Positions 12,512-21,519 of a stretch of DNA of 34,408 nt are shown here, piece by piece (position 1 is the stretch's first letter; each line of letters starts with the position of its first letter). The stretch is from Fen-330 sp050008465. GTDB taxonomy: Bacteria > Acidobacteriota > Terriglobia > Bryobacterales > Bryobacteraceae. The stretch lies in the NCBI GenBank assembly GCA_050008465.1, contig JBEKMO010000057.1, positions 1 to 34,408 of the forward strand. Direction: 5' to 3'. The notes below the pieces were generated by a model that saw only the letters and a program-made list of their open reading frames with translations, did not search any database and was not told the DNA's origin. The position numbers and the translations under genes were made by a program.

Positions 12512-13246
12512 CTACGTCCGCCGAAGCTCGATCACTTCGCCACCCCCGCTTGGTTCGCGCGAGAACAAAAGCACCTTTTCAAAATCGAAAGCGAATTTCC
12601 ATTCTGCCAAGTGCTCTGGGCGTGCGTAAACTTCCCCCGGCCCTAAGAAACGGTCGTTGACGATGAGAAGCCACATTCTGGGAGTCGAGAGGCGATACTC
12701 CGGCAGTCGCTGATTCTTCTCTTCAATGCGAGATTCAAGAAGTTCCTTAGGCGCGAGGACTACATCGAACGCCCTCATGGCATGCCAGTGTCCCGTGGGG
12801 TATTTGCGTCTTAGCGGCTCATGAATCGCAACGTAACAGTAGCCGTTGGGCAAGTCTCTGGTCCGTGTGACGCTTGATCCCCTGTTCTTCCGGTTCCGAT
12901 AAACAAACTCGGCAAGTGAAGTTGTCAAATCGTTGAACCTCGCGGATTTTGCCTGCACCGAGAATACTGCACTGACATCCACAGTTTGAGCGTTTGGCAT
13001 TCGGTTATAGATGGCCTTCGCTTTGTCAGGCACCTTCGACAGTCTCCCCGCTTCCGCTCTCGGCTCTTCGCGGCACAGTTCCGTAATTTCAATCCCGATA
13101 GTTCCGCCTTCGGTATGCAGCAGGAAATCAGGTTTTTCCTGGGGGACAAGCTCACCACGCGGAAACACCGATGAGGCGCGGCGAGCCTCTTCCATGTAGT
13201 GGGTTTCTACTCGCTTCTTCTTCGGGTTTGTTCCCAGGGTGCTCAT
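12512..13246 (-). CDS. Orphan protein, 244 aa, possible PD-(D/E)XK nuclease fold
   Basis: ATG at 13246 opens a frame of 244 codons with natural composition. The N-terminal third contains EKPDFLLHTEGGTIGIEITEL: a PD followed some 12 residues later by a strand ending E-I-T-E, the arrangement of the PD-(D/E)XK nuclease core, although the last position is Thr instead of the usual Lys. Later parts have FVYRNRK, NGYCYVAIHEP, and a C-terminal beta-rich region (MWLLIVNDRFLGPGEVY, KFAFDFEKVLLFSR). GC and codon use look lower than in the flanking housekeeping genes. It has no partner gene on the same strand. It could be a solitary restriction-like or repair nuclease; I would not claim activity. Confidence 0.65.
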   Translation of the reverse strand: MSTLGTNPKKKRVETHYMEEARRASSVFPRGELVPQEKPDFLLHTEGGTIGIEITELCREEPRAEAGRLSKVPDKAKAIYNRMPNAQTVDVSAVFSVQAKSARFNDLTTSLAEFVYRNRKNRGSSVTRTRDLPNGYCYVAIHEPLRRKYPTGHWHAMRAFDVVLAPKELLESRIEEKNQRLPEYRLSTPRMWLLIVNDRFLGPGEVYARPEHLAEWKFAFDFEKVLLFSREPSGGGEVIELRRT

Positions 13247-13494
13247 TCATTTCCATTTTATAGCGTTCCTTGGGCGTTTAGCGTTCTTTGAGCGTTGCGC
13301 GAAGCTTGAGTTTCGCGCTGTGTCCGTCGATCAGCTAGGCCTCCGTGGACAACCATTGGACGCCTGCGACGTCGTCCGGGGAGTTGTGGCTTCTGGCTGA
13401 TCCCGCCCCAGCACTTGTCCGCGTAATGCCTAGACCGTAAACTGGCCCACTGCCGAGCGTTTGAAGGTTGCCCAGAGAATTATGGTGACAGTAC

Positions 13495-13523
13495 TTGACA
13501 CTGACATGTTTCTGCACTATGCT
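13495..13523 (+). promoter_or_regulatory. Sigma-70-type promoter of the MerR-VIT/VWA operon
   Basis: TTGACA at 13495-13500 and TATGCT at 13518-13523 are separated by exactly 17 bases. The predicted transcription start, around 13530, is nearly at the ATG (13532), so the mRNA would be almost leaderless even though GGGGGAG precedes the ATG. TGACA occurs three times (13485, 13496, 13502), possible binding sites for the MerR-type product. Confidence 0.7.
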
Positions 13524-13531
13524 GGGGGAGC

Positions 13532-13915
13532 ATGAACGAATACTTGACGCTGGCGGAGTTGGCGGAGGCGTCGGGGGTGCCGGCGCGCACGATCCGGTTC
13601 TATATTGCGCGCGGGCTGGTTGACGGGCCGGTGAAGGCGGGGCGCGGCGCGGCGTATACGCCGGAGCACGTGGCGCGGCTGGAGCGGGTTAAGAGCCTTC
13701 AGATGGAAGGCCGGACGCTTTCTGAGATTGGCCGCATTGTGGGTGGCGTGGAGGCGGAACAGGGCGCCGCGGCGCCCACGGCATGGTGGCAACATGCAGT
13801 CGCAGATGACGTCGTGGTGTGGACGCGCGCGGATATGAGCCCCTGGCGAACACGGCAGGTCCGTGCGGCGATCGGCGAATTGGGGCGGTTTCTTGGCAAA
13901 GAAAGGAAGGAGTAG
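13532..13915 (+). CDS. MerR-family transcriptional regulator, 127 aa
   Basis: Residues 5-70 form the winged helix-turn-helix of the MerR family: LTLAELAEASGVPARTIRFYIARGLVDGPVKAGRGAAY is split over the usual helix-turn-helix and wing, followed by HVARLERVKSLQMEGRTLSEI. The C-terminal part (~75-127) is short, has no metal-binding Cys residues, and carries two Trp-containing segments (AWWQHAV, DDVVVWTRADMSPW), so it is not a copper or mercury sensor. The next gene begins four bases after the stop codon, so the two are co-transcribed; the regulator probably controls its own operon through the promoter at 13495. The signal is unknown. Confidence 0.9.
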   Translation: MNEYLTLAELAEASGVPARTIRFYIARGLVDGPVKAGRGAAYTPEHVARLERVKSLQMEGRTLSEIGRIVGGVEAEQGAAAPTAWWQHAVADDVVVWTRADMSPWRTRQVRAAIGELGRFLGKERKE

Positions 13916-13918
13916 GAG

Positions 13919-16219
13919 ATGAGCACGACAGCATTGAGTTTTGCGCCGGTTGCGGCGGCGACTGGAGTTCCCATACGCCTGGCGATGCAGCGGCTGTGGT
14001 TGACCGGGCGCGTTTTGCCCGCGGGCGCGCGCCTCATGGTGCAGCACGTGTTTCGATCGGGGGAAGACAAGCCGCTGGAGGTGATCTACTCGTTTCCTTT
14101 GCCTCGCGATGCGGCGTTGCGCGCGTTTCGGATCACGGGCGAGGGTTTCGAAGCGCACTCGGAGCTGCGGCAAACCGAGGAGGCAGTGAAGGCGTATGAA
14201 CAGGGTATCGCGGACGGCTCGCTCTCGGCGCTGGCCCGCCAGTACGGCGACGGCGTGGTGAATCTGACGGTCGGCAACATTCGTCCGAACGAGACGGTTA
14301 CCGTCTATCTCGAGGTGCTGGCCGGAGTCGAGCTGCGCGACGACGGGTTCCGGTTCCGCTTTCCGTTCACACTCGCGCCGGCGTATCACCCGCGCATGAA
14401 AGCCGCTGTTGTGGCGGAGGGCGAAGGCGAAATGGAGCTGCCGCCCAGCGAGTTCGGCGACATGATCCTGCCGCGCTTCCGCGAGGACGCCGCTTCGCTG
14501 CACGAGGTGGGATTCGACCTCTCGATACTCCATCAGCTCCCCATTGAGGAGATTGGATCGCCATCGCACTCGATTCGAGTGAGACAGGACGGGGTAGCGC
14601 TGGCGCCGGAAAAGGACGTCCCGAATCGCGACCTGGTGCTCGACGTCCGATTCAAAGAAGCCGCCGCCCAGGTGTTTGCCGGCCCGGCCGGGGAGGGGAA
14701 GCGGGCTTTTGCCGCGATCGTGCCGTCCACGCTGTTTGGAGTGACCACGGAGGCGGCGCGCCGGACGGTTATTGTCCTGGACCGCTCGGGATCGATGCAG
14801 GGCGCGCCGATTGCGCAGGCGCGCAAAGCCATCGAGGCCTGCCTCGCCGCACTTTCAGAGAGCGACTGGTTCGGCCTGGTGGCGTTCGACGACCAGGTGG
14901 AAAGCATGTCCGCCGGATTGCTTCCCGGGACGCGCGAGAACCGCGAGAAAGCGCGCGCGTTCCTGAGCCAGGTGGACGCGCGGGGTGGAACCGAGCTGGC
15001 ACGAGGGTTCCTGGAGGCCGCGCGCATGCTGGCAGGCGGTGGCGACGTGCTGATCCTTACGGATGGGCAAGTAGCCGGCACGGAACAGATTCTGACGCAA
15101 GCGCGCAACGCTAAGATCCGCCTGTCCTGCCTGGGCATCGGCAGCGCCAGCCAGGACCGTTTTCTGGCCTTGCTGGCCCGCGAGACGGCGGGGGTCAGCC
15201 GTTTTGTCACGGCTCGCGAGCGGGTGGACCTGGCTGCCGTGGATCTGTTTGCGAGCATCGGGCGGCCGGTCGCCTCGGGGCTGAAGGCCTCCGGCAACGT
15301 GCAGCCCGAGCCCCCGTCGGTGGTGTTCGCCGGCACTCCCGTCCTGCTGTTCGGCGAGACGGAGGAGGGGCCCAGCGCCGTGGAGCTCACCTGGGACGGC
15401 GGGCGGCTGGCCTTGCCGCTGCCTTCAGGCGATAGCGAAACCGGCCAGACTCTCCGATTGCTGCAAGGCTCGCGGCTGATCACGGATTGGGAAAGCCGGT
15501 ACCTCAGCGAAGACGCCCTGGCGCCGCTCGAAAAACGCAAGCAGAGCCGGGTGGGCGCACGGCTGCTGGCTTTGAGCCAGGCGTACGGGCTGGCCAGCCG
15601 CGAGATGTCGCTGGTGGCGGTGGTGAAGCGCGCGGGCGATCGCGCCGGCGAACTGCCGGAGACGCGCGTAGTGCCGGTCGGAATGCCGCAGGATGTCAGC
15701 TTCGGCGCCTATTTCGGCGCGCCGCCTGCCGGCGCCTCGATGGCGGCGTGCGTGATGCCGGCCATGGCGGCGCCACCCTCCGCTGCGCCAGCGGGAAAAA
15801 GGTTCGCGCTGGGCGCCGCATTCCAGGGGATGTTGAGCAGAGTGCGTGCTCCCAGAGAAGCCGAGGCGGAATTGAGCGTCGATCCTCTCATGGATCTCGC
15901 GTCGGAACTGGAACCGGACGGCGGGATGCCTGGTGAGAGCGATTCGGCGCGGGCAGCGCGCTCGGTTGCGGCGGTGTTGGCGTTCGTGGCGGAAGGCCAT
16001 ACGCTCACAGCCGGCGCATTCCGGTCGCACGTCGCCCGGCTCGTCAAATTCCTCAAGTCGGCAGGGGGAGTCTCCGATCGGGAGCGAGCGTTGATTGACC
16101 GGGCGATCGAAGCGGCCTCGAGCGGAAGCGCGCCGCGCGGCGACTGGCTTGCGCTTGCTCGCGCGCCGGGCGCGAAGTGGGCGCGGATTGAGGAGGCTCT
16201 GAAGACTGGAGGGCGCTGA
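13919..16219 (+). CDS. VIT and von Willebrand factor A domain protein, 766 aa
   Basis: Residues ~10-135 are a VIT domain (vault/inter-alpha-trypsin type: IYSFPLPRDAALRAF, VKAYEQGIADG, VGNIRPNETVTVYLEV). Residues ~280-450 are a VWA domain with a complete MIDAS: DRSGS at 288-292, then the Thr of GGTE and the Asp of LILTDGQ. The remainder (~450-766) is helical and Ala/Pro-rich, unassigned. No signal peptide or membrane span is visible, so the protein appears cytoplasmic, unlike the secreted inter-alpha-trypsin relatives. VIT-VWA proteins bind partner proteins through a metal ion; bacterial members are widespread and poorly understood. The ATG has AAGGAAGGAGTAGGAG just upstream and follows the MerR gene by three bases. 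Confidence 0.92.
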   Translation: MSTTALSFAPVAAATGVPIRLAMQRLWLTGRVLPAGARLMVQHVFRSGEDKPLEVIYSFPLPRDAALRAFRITGEGFEAHSELRQTEEAVKAYEQGIADGSLSALARQYGDGVVNLTVGNIRPNETVTVYLEVLAGVELRDDGFRFRFPFTLAPAYHPRMKAAVVAEGEGEMELPPSEFGDMILPRFREDAASLHEVGFDLSILHQLPIEEIGSPSHSIRVRQDGVALAPEKDVPNRDLVLDVRFKEAAAQVFAGPAGEGKRAFAAIVPSTLFGVTTEAARRTVIVLDRSGSMQGAPIAQARKAIEACLAALSESDWFGLVAFDDQVESMSAGLLPGTRENREKARAFLSQVDARGGTELARGFLEAARMLAGGGDVLILTDGQVAGTEQILTQARNAKIRLSCLGIGSASQDRFLALLARETAGVSRFVTARERVDLAAVDLFASIGRPVASGLKASGNVQPEPPSVVFAGTPVLLFGETEEGPSAVELTWDGGRLALPLPSGDSETGQTLRLLQGSRLITDWESRYLSEDALAPLEKRKQSRVGARLLALSQAYGLASREMSLVAVVKRAGDRAGELPETRVVPVGMPQDVSFGAYFGAPPAGASMAACVMPAMAAPPSAAPAGKRFALGAAFQGMLSRVRAPREAEAELSVDPLMDLASELEPDGGMPGESDSARAARSVAAVLAFVAEGHTLTAGAFRSHVARLVKFLKSAGGVSDRERALIDRAIEAASSGSAPRGDWLALARAPGAKWARIEEALKTGGR

Positions 16220-16260
16220 ACGGCGGACTTGGCGGCACCCCCGAGGGGCGACCGGGGACG

Positions 16261-16292
16261 AAAACCCGTGACAGTACACTGTAACGGGTTTT
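16261..16292. terminator. Symmetric intrinsic terminator after the VIT/VWA gene
   Basis: The arms AAAACCCGTGACAGT and ACTGTAACGGGTTTT pair over 15 bp with one G-U mismatch and a two-base spacer. The A-tract on one side and T-tract on the other suit termination in both directions. It separates the MerR operon from purE. Confidence 0.8.
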
Positions 16293-16332
16293 CGCGCGGA
16301 GCCTTATCCTACTGGTGTACCTTGAGTAAGAT

Positions 16333-16824
<492 letters not shown>

Positions 16825-16840
16825 GCGATAATAAGGACTT

Positions 16841-17554
16841 GTGAACCAGGCTCGGGAGTGGATTCGCGAGGCGACCGCCATCACCGTGCTTACCGGCGCG
16901 GGCATCTCGGCCGAGAGCGGCATCCCCACGTTCCGCGGCGCGGGCGGCCTGTGGAAGCAGTTCCGGCCGGAGGATCTGGCGACGCCGGAGGCCTTCGCGC
17001 GCGATCCCAAGCTGGTTTGGGAGTGGTATGACTGGCGGCGCACGCTGATCGCGGCGGCCCAGCCCAACGCCGGCCACCTGGCGCTGGCCGCCCTCGAGAA
17101 GACCAAGCCGCGCTTCACGCTGGTGACACAGAATGTGGATGGGTTGCACGAGCGCGCCGGGAGCCGCAACGTGGTCAAGCTGCACGGCGACCTCTGGACG
17201 CTGCGCTGCATGGTTTGCGGCCGCGAGCAGCGCGAGGAGCGCGCGCCCCTTCCGGAACTGCCTCCCCATTGCGGTTGCGGCGGCATGATGCGGCCCGGAG
17301 TGGTGTGGTTCGGCGAAATGCTCCCGCCGGCGGCCTGGGAGCAAGCCGAGCAGGCCACGCGCACCGCCGGCGTGTTCCTGGTGGTGGGCACTTCCGCGGT
17401 GGTATACCCGGCCGCCGGCCTGGTTCCGCTGGCCAAGGCCTGCGGCGCCAGGGTGATTGAGTGCAATATGGAAGAGACGCCGTTCTCGGCGGAGTTGGAC
17501 CGGTCCTTCCGGGGAGCGGCGGGCGAACTGCTGCCTCAATTGATCGCACCATGA
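16841..17554 (+). CDS. cobB: NAD-dependent protein deacylase, sirtuin class III (CobB/SIRT5-like)
   Basis: This sirtuin removes acyl groups from lysines using NAD. It has 237 residues. GTG at 16841 with AAGGAC upstream is the start. Motifs: GAGISAESGIPTFRG (NAD-binding loop), TQNVDGLHERAG, and catalytic His115 in KLHGD. A zinc site of CxxC and CxC (C123, C126, C144, C146) follows, with slightly unusual close spacing in the second pair. Tyr63 and Arg66 (WYDWRR) match the YxxR pair that in SIRT5 and E. coli CobB binds succinyl/malonyl groups, so desuccinylase/demalonylase activity is likely besides deacetylation. It ends in an ATGA overlap with larC. Confidence 0.93.
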   Translation: MNQAREWIREATAITVLTGAGISAESGIPTFRGAGGLWKQFRPEDLATPEAFARDPKLVWEWYDWRRTLIAAAQPNAGHLALAALEKTKPRFTLVTQNVDGLHERAGSRNVVKLHGDLWTLRCMVCGREQREERAPLPELPPHCGCGGMMRPGVVWFGEMLPPAAWEQAEQATRTAGVFLVVGTSAVVYPAAGLVPLAKACGARVIECNMEETPFSAELDRSFRGAAGELLPQLIAP

Positions 17555-18708
17555 GAATCTGTTACCTGGACGCCTTCTCGGGAATTAGCGGCGACATGCT
17601 GGTTGGCGCGCTGGCCGACGCGGGCGCCGGCACGGGCGCGCTGTGCGAGGCGCTGGGGGCGCTGGGGACGGGAGCCTCGTACGCGTTCGAAAAGACCTGG
17701 CGCCGCGGCATCGCGGCCACGAAATTCCACGTGGAACACGGCGAGCAGCCAGGCCACCGCCACCTCTCGCAGATCCTCGACATGATCGCGAAGGCCGCGC
17801 TGCCGGAGCGCGTGAAACAGAACGCGGCGGCGGTGTTCCAACGGCTGGGCGAGGTGGAGGCGCGCGTTCACCAGGTCCCGATCGAGCGCGTCCACTTCCA
17901 TGAGGTGGGCGCGGTGGATTCGATCAGCGACATCGTGGGCGCCTGCCTGGGTTTCGAGCTGCTGGGCGCCGAGGAGATCCACTGCTCGCCGCTCAACCTG
18001 GGCGGGGGAACGGTCGAAACCGCGCACGGAACTTTGCCGGTGCCGGCGCCGGCGACCGCGGCCCTGGTGGAAGGGAAGCCCGTCTACGTGCGCGGCCCGG
18101 CGGTCGAGTTGACCACTCCCACGGGCGCGGCCATCGCCACCACGCTCGCTGTTTCGTTCGGCCCGCTTCCGCCGATGCGGGTCTCGGCCATCGGATACGG
18201 CGCGGGCGGGCGCGATTTCGCCGAGCACGCCAACGTGCTGCGTGTCGTGATCGGGGAGGCCAGCGGCGTGAGCGAGGCCGCCACCGTCTCGGTGCTCGAG
18301 GCCAACATCGACGACTCGAGCCCCGAGGTCTTGGGCTTCGCCATGGAGCGCCTGCTCGAAGCTGGCGCGCTGGACGTCACGCTCTCCCCAATCTTCATGA
18401 AGAAGAACCGCCCGGGGACGCTGGTGCGCGCGATCGCGCGGCCCGAGGACCAGGAGCGGCTGGCGGCCCTGCTGTTCGCCGAGACGACGACCCTCGGCCT
18501 GCGCATTTATCCGGCGGAGCGCCGCGTGCAGGCCCGTCGCACGGTCGAGGTCCAGACGCCGCACGGAACGGTGCGGGTGAAGGTCTCCGAGGAAGGGAAT
18601 TTCGCGCCGGAGTACGAGGACTGCCGCCGCCTGGCGGTCGCGACCGGCGTCCCGTTGAAACAGATCCTGGCAGAGGCGAACTTCGCATACCTGGCACAGA
18701 ACCGATGA
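17551..18708 (+). CDS. larC: Nickel-pincer cofactor nickel insertase LarC
   Basis: LarC inserts nickel into pyridinium-3,5-bisthiocarboxylic acid mononucleotide, the last step in making the nickel-pincer cofactor of lactate racemase-type enzymes. The 385-residue frame starts at the ATG overlapping the sirtuin stop (ATGA) and opens with CYLDAFSGISGDM, the family's hallmark. Other landmarks are ERVHFHEVGAVDSI (His/Glu-rich), VELTTPTGAAI, and the C-terminal ANIDDSSPE and PIFMKKNRPGT. In Lactobacillus plantarum the gene is split and joined by ribosomal frameshifting; here it is one continuous frame. larB, larE and larA are not in the window, so the rest of the pathway must be elsewhere or absent. 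Confidence 0.94.
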   Translation: MRICYLDAFSGISGDMLVGALADAGAGTGALCEALGALGTGASYAFEKTWRRGIAATKFHVEHGEQPGHRHLSQILDMIAKAALPERVKQNAAAVFQRLGEVEARVHQVPIERVHFHEVGAVDSISDIVGACLGFELLGAEEIHCSPLNLGGGTVETAHGTLPVPAPATAALVEGKPVYVRGPAVELTTPTGAAIATTLAVSFGPLPPMRVSAIGYGAGGRDFAEHANVLRVVIGEASGVSEAATVSVLEANIDDSSPEVLGFAMERLLEAGALDVTLSPIFMKKNRPGTLVRAIARPEDQERLAALLFAETTTLGLRIYPAERRVQARRTVEVQTPHGTVRVKVSEEGNFAPEYEDCRRLAVATGVPLKQILAEANFAYLAQNR

Positions 18709-20624
18709 AGTACTACCTGACAACTCCCATCTACTACGTCAACGCCGCGCCGCACATTGGCCACGCCTACACGACGATCGTGGCGGACGTGGTGCGCGGG
18801 TTCAAACGCATGCAGGGCTACCGGGCCGTGCTCACCACCGGCTCCGACGAACACGGGGTCAACGTCGAGCGCGCGGCCGAGCGCGCCGGAAAGACGCCCC
18901 GAGACTACTGCGACGTCATCGCCGCGGAGTTCGAGCGGCAATGGCAACAGCTCGGGCTGAAGATCGACCATTTCCAGCGCACCACCAGCCCGCAGCATGC
19001 GCGAGTGGTTCAGGATCTGTTCGAGCGCTGCCGGAGCAACGGCTACATCTACAAGGGAGCCTACACCGGGCAGTACTGCATCCACGACAACCTCTACGTC
19101 AACGAGGCCAAGCCGGGCGATGCCTGTCCCGACTGCGGGCGTCCCACCGAGACCATCACCGAGGAGAACTTCTTCTTCAAGCTCTCGGTGTTTCAGGACC
19201 GGCTGCTGGACCTGTATGAACGCGAGCCGAAGTTCATCCAGCCCGAGACGCGGCGCAACGAGGTCATCGCCTTCGTGAAGCAGGGTCTGAACGACCTCTC
19301 GATTACGCGCACCAACATCAAATGGGGCATCCCGGTGGAGGGCGAGGCGCCGCATGTTTTCTACGTGTGGTTCGACGCGCTGACTACTTACATGAGCGCG
19401 GTGGTGGGCGAGAACCTGTGGCCCGCCGACCTGCACCTGATCGGCAAGGAGATCGTGCGCTTCCACGCCATTTACTGGCCCGCGTTCCTGATGGCCGCGG
19501 GCGTGCCGCTTCCCAAACGCATCTTCGCCCACGGCTGGCTGCTGTTCGAAGAGAGCAAGATGAGCAAGTCGCGGGGCAACATCGTGCGGCCGGAGCCGAT
19601 CCGCCAGGTGATGGGAACCGACGCCCTGCGCTACTTTCTGCTGCGCGAGATCGTCTTCGGGCAGGACGGCGGGTTCAGTTACGACGCGCTGGTGGGCCGC
19701 TACAACTCCGACCTGGCGAACGGCCTGGGCAACCTGGCCAGCCGCACGCTGACGATGATCCACCAGTACTGCGGGGGAGCGGTGCCCGCGCCCACGACGG
19801 AGGGCGCGATCCCGCAGGCGGCGCGACAGACGATCGATGCGGTCATCGGTGCGTTCGAGGAATTCGAGTTCTCGAAGGGGCTGGAGGCGATCTGGGCGCT
19901 GCTCTCGGCCGCCGACAAGTTCATCGTCGAGCAGGCGCCCTGGACGCTGGTGAAGAAGCCCGAATCGCGCGCGCAGCTCGACGCTACGCTCTACACCGCC
20001 GCCGAGGTGCTGCGCATCGCGACCGTGCTGCTCGCGCCGGTGCTCCCGGAATCCACCGCGAAGATCTGGGCGCAGCTCGGAATGCCGGCTCCGCTCGAAT
20101 CCGTGCGGCTCCAGGAGCTAGCCTGGGGACAGTTGCAGATGGGCCAGAAGATCGGCGAGGTGGCGGCGGTGTTCCCGCGCATCGACGCCAAGCAGGCGAT
20201 CCCCGAGATGCGCGCGCTGGAGGTGAAAGAAACCGCGCGGCAGGCGGCGCTGCTGGGCCAGGCGCCCGCGTCCGCGCCCGATGCCGAAGCGGCGCCCAAG
20301 ATCGCGATCGAGGATTTCGCCAAAGTCGAGATGCGGGTCGGGCTGGTGCTCGAGGCTGAGCCGGTGAAGGGCGCCGACAAGCTGCTCAAGCTGAAGGTGG
20401 ACATTGGCGAGAGGGAGCCGCGCACGCTGGTGGCCGGCATCGCCGAGGCCTACAAGCCCGAGCAGTTGATCGGCCGCAAGGTGGTCATCGTGGCCAACCT
20501 GGAGCCGCGCAAAGTTCGCGGCGTCGAATCGAACGGGATGATCGTGGCCGCCTCGATCGAGGGCGGCAAGCCGGTGCTGGCGGGATTCCTCGAAGACGTG
20601 CCGGTCGGGGCGCGCCTGAAGTAA
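18705..20624 (+). CDS. metG: Methionyl-tRNA synthetase
   Basis: This is a class I aminoacyl-tRNA synthetase charging tRNA-Met, 639 residues, overlapping larC by ATGA. HIGH is at 17-20 and KMSKS at 285-289. The connective-peptide zinc knuckle is partly degenerate: YCIHDNLYV holds only one Cys where two are often found, while CPDCG is intact. The anticodon-binding helical domain occupies ~360-500. A C-terminal Trbp111-like OB domain (~537-639; EDFAKVEMRVGLV, ADKLLKLKVDIG, KVRGVESNGMI) aids tRNA binding and dimerisation. The arrangement matches the common 'MetG with fused Trbp111' type. Confidence 0.97.
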   Translation: MKYYLTTPIYYVNAAPHIGHAYTTIVADVVRGFKRMQGYRAVLTTGSDEHGVNVERAAERAGKTPRDYCDVIAAEFERQWQQLGLKIDHFQRTTSPQHARVVQDLFERCRSNGYIYKGAYTGQYCIHDNLYVNEAKPGDACPDCGRPTETITEENFFFKLSVFQDRLLDLYEREPKFIQPETRRNEVIAFVKQGLNDLSITRTNIKWGIPVEGEAPHVFYVWFDALTTYMSAVVGENLWPADLHLIGKEIVRFHAIYWPAFLMAAGVPLPKRIFAHGWLLFEESKMSKSRGNIVRPEPIRQVMGTDALRYFLLREIVFGQDGGFSYDALVGRYNSDLANGLGNLASRTLTMIHQYCGGAVPAPTTEGAIPQAARQTIDAVIGAFEEFEFSKGLEAIWALLSAADKFIVEQAPWTLVKKPESRAQLDATLYTAAEVLRIATVLLAPVLPESTAKIWAQLGMPAPLESVRLQELAWGQLQMGQKIGEVAAVFPRIDAKQAIPEMRALEVKETARQAALLGQAPASAPDAEAAPKIAIEDFAKVEMRVGLVLEAEPVKGADKLLKLKVDIGEREPRTLVAGIAEAYKPEQLIGRKVVIVANLEPRKVRGVESNGMIVAASIEGGKPVLAGFLEDVPVGARLK

Positions 20625-21379
20625 TGCTGGTCGATTCCCATTGCCATCTCGACGATCCGCAGTTCGACGCGGATCGCGAGGCGGTGATCCAGCGGGCGCT
20701 CGCGGCGGGCGTCGAGCAGATCCTGGCGATTGGGTCCGGGCCGCCCGATCTGGGAGCGGGCATCCGTCTCGCCGAAGCCTGGCCGCACATTTTCGCGAGC
20801 GTGGGCGTTCACCCGCACGAGGCCAGCAAAGCCAGTGAGGGGACCTTCGAGCGGATGAAGGAGTCGCTCGCGCACCCCAAGGTCGTGGCCATCGGCGAGA
20901 TCGGACTCGACTACCACTACGACTTCTCGCCGCGCGAGGTGCAGCGCGAGGTGTTTTCGAGACAACTCGCGATGGCGCCGAAACCGGTCATCATCCATAC
21001 CCGGGAGGCCTGGGACGACACTCTGCGGCTGCTCCGCGAACATCCGGGCGCAACAGGCGTCTTTCACTGCTTTTCGGGCGGGCCGGAAGAGGCGGAGCAG
21101 GTTCTGGCGATGGGTTTCTACATCAGCTTCGCCGGCGTGGTGACATTCCCGAAGGCGCTGCGGATTCAGGAGGCCGCGCGCCGCGTCCCCGGCGACCGCC
21201 TGCTGGTGGAGACCGACGCCCCGTACCTGGCGCCCGTGCCCAAGCGCGGGAAGCGCAACGAGCCCGCGTTCGTGGTGGAAACCGCCCGGCGCGTGGCCGA
21301 ACTCCGCGGCGAGCCCCTGGACCAGCTCGCGGCTGCTACCACGGAGAACTTTCAGCGGCTGTTCGCCGCTGGCTTGTAG
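20624..21379 (+). CDS. tatD: TatD-family metal-dependent deoxyribonuclease
   Basis: This TatD-type hydrolase has 251 residues. The first two metal ligands are in DSHCHLD (H6, H8), GEIGLDYHY supplies the Glu, and later ligands are in IIHTREA, FHCFSGG and VETDAPYLAP. Members act as metal-dependent DNases in repair and DNA degradation. The ATG overlaps the metG stop by one base (TAATG), so it is translated with metG, a conserved neighbourhood in many bacteria. The last 20 codons recur in degenerate form at 25153-25215, past the kinase-patatin segment. Confidence 0.95.
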   Translation: MLVDSHCHLDDPQFDADREAVIQRALAAGVEQILAIGSGPPDLGAGIRLAEAWPHIFASVGVHPHEASKASEGTFERMKESLAHPKVVAIGEIGLDYHYDFSPREVQREVFSRQLAMAPKPVIIHTREAWDDTLRLLREHPGATGVFHCFSGGPEEAEQVLAMGFYISFAGVVTFPKALRIQEAARRVPGDRLLVETDAPYLAPVPKRGKRNEPAFVVETARRVAELRGEPLDQLAAATTENFQRLFAAGL

Positions 21380-21497
21380 CTTGTGGCTTGTGGATTCCGC
21401 GACGGCTCCCGGCGCTCCGCGACCGGCCGTAGAGGTACTTGCGCCGCTGGTGCGAAGCGGGTGTGCCGTTGCGGGATCCACAAGCCACAAGCCAGCG
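21367..21497. repeat. Hairpin built from 7-bp repeats at the end of tatD (copy 1)
   Basis: From 21371, three units of (G/A)GCTTGT run in tandem, overlapping the tatD stop codon. On the far side, 21480-21493 has two ACAAGCC units, the inverse complement. The arms (21367-21400 and 21471-21497) can pair around ~70 bases. A matching hairpin follows the tatD remnant at 25207-25273. Confidence 0.75.
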
Positions 21498-21519
21498 GGA
21501 GGGTGCTTTGATGAGACTG

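Noticed and set aside
13247..13494. Repeated AGCGTT words near 13265-13300 as a regulatory array
   Set aside because: Only three loosely spaced occurrences; not more than expected locally, and not near a promoter element I can define.
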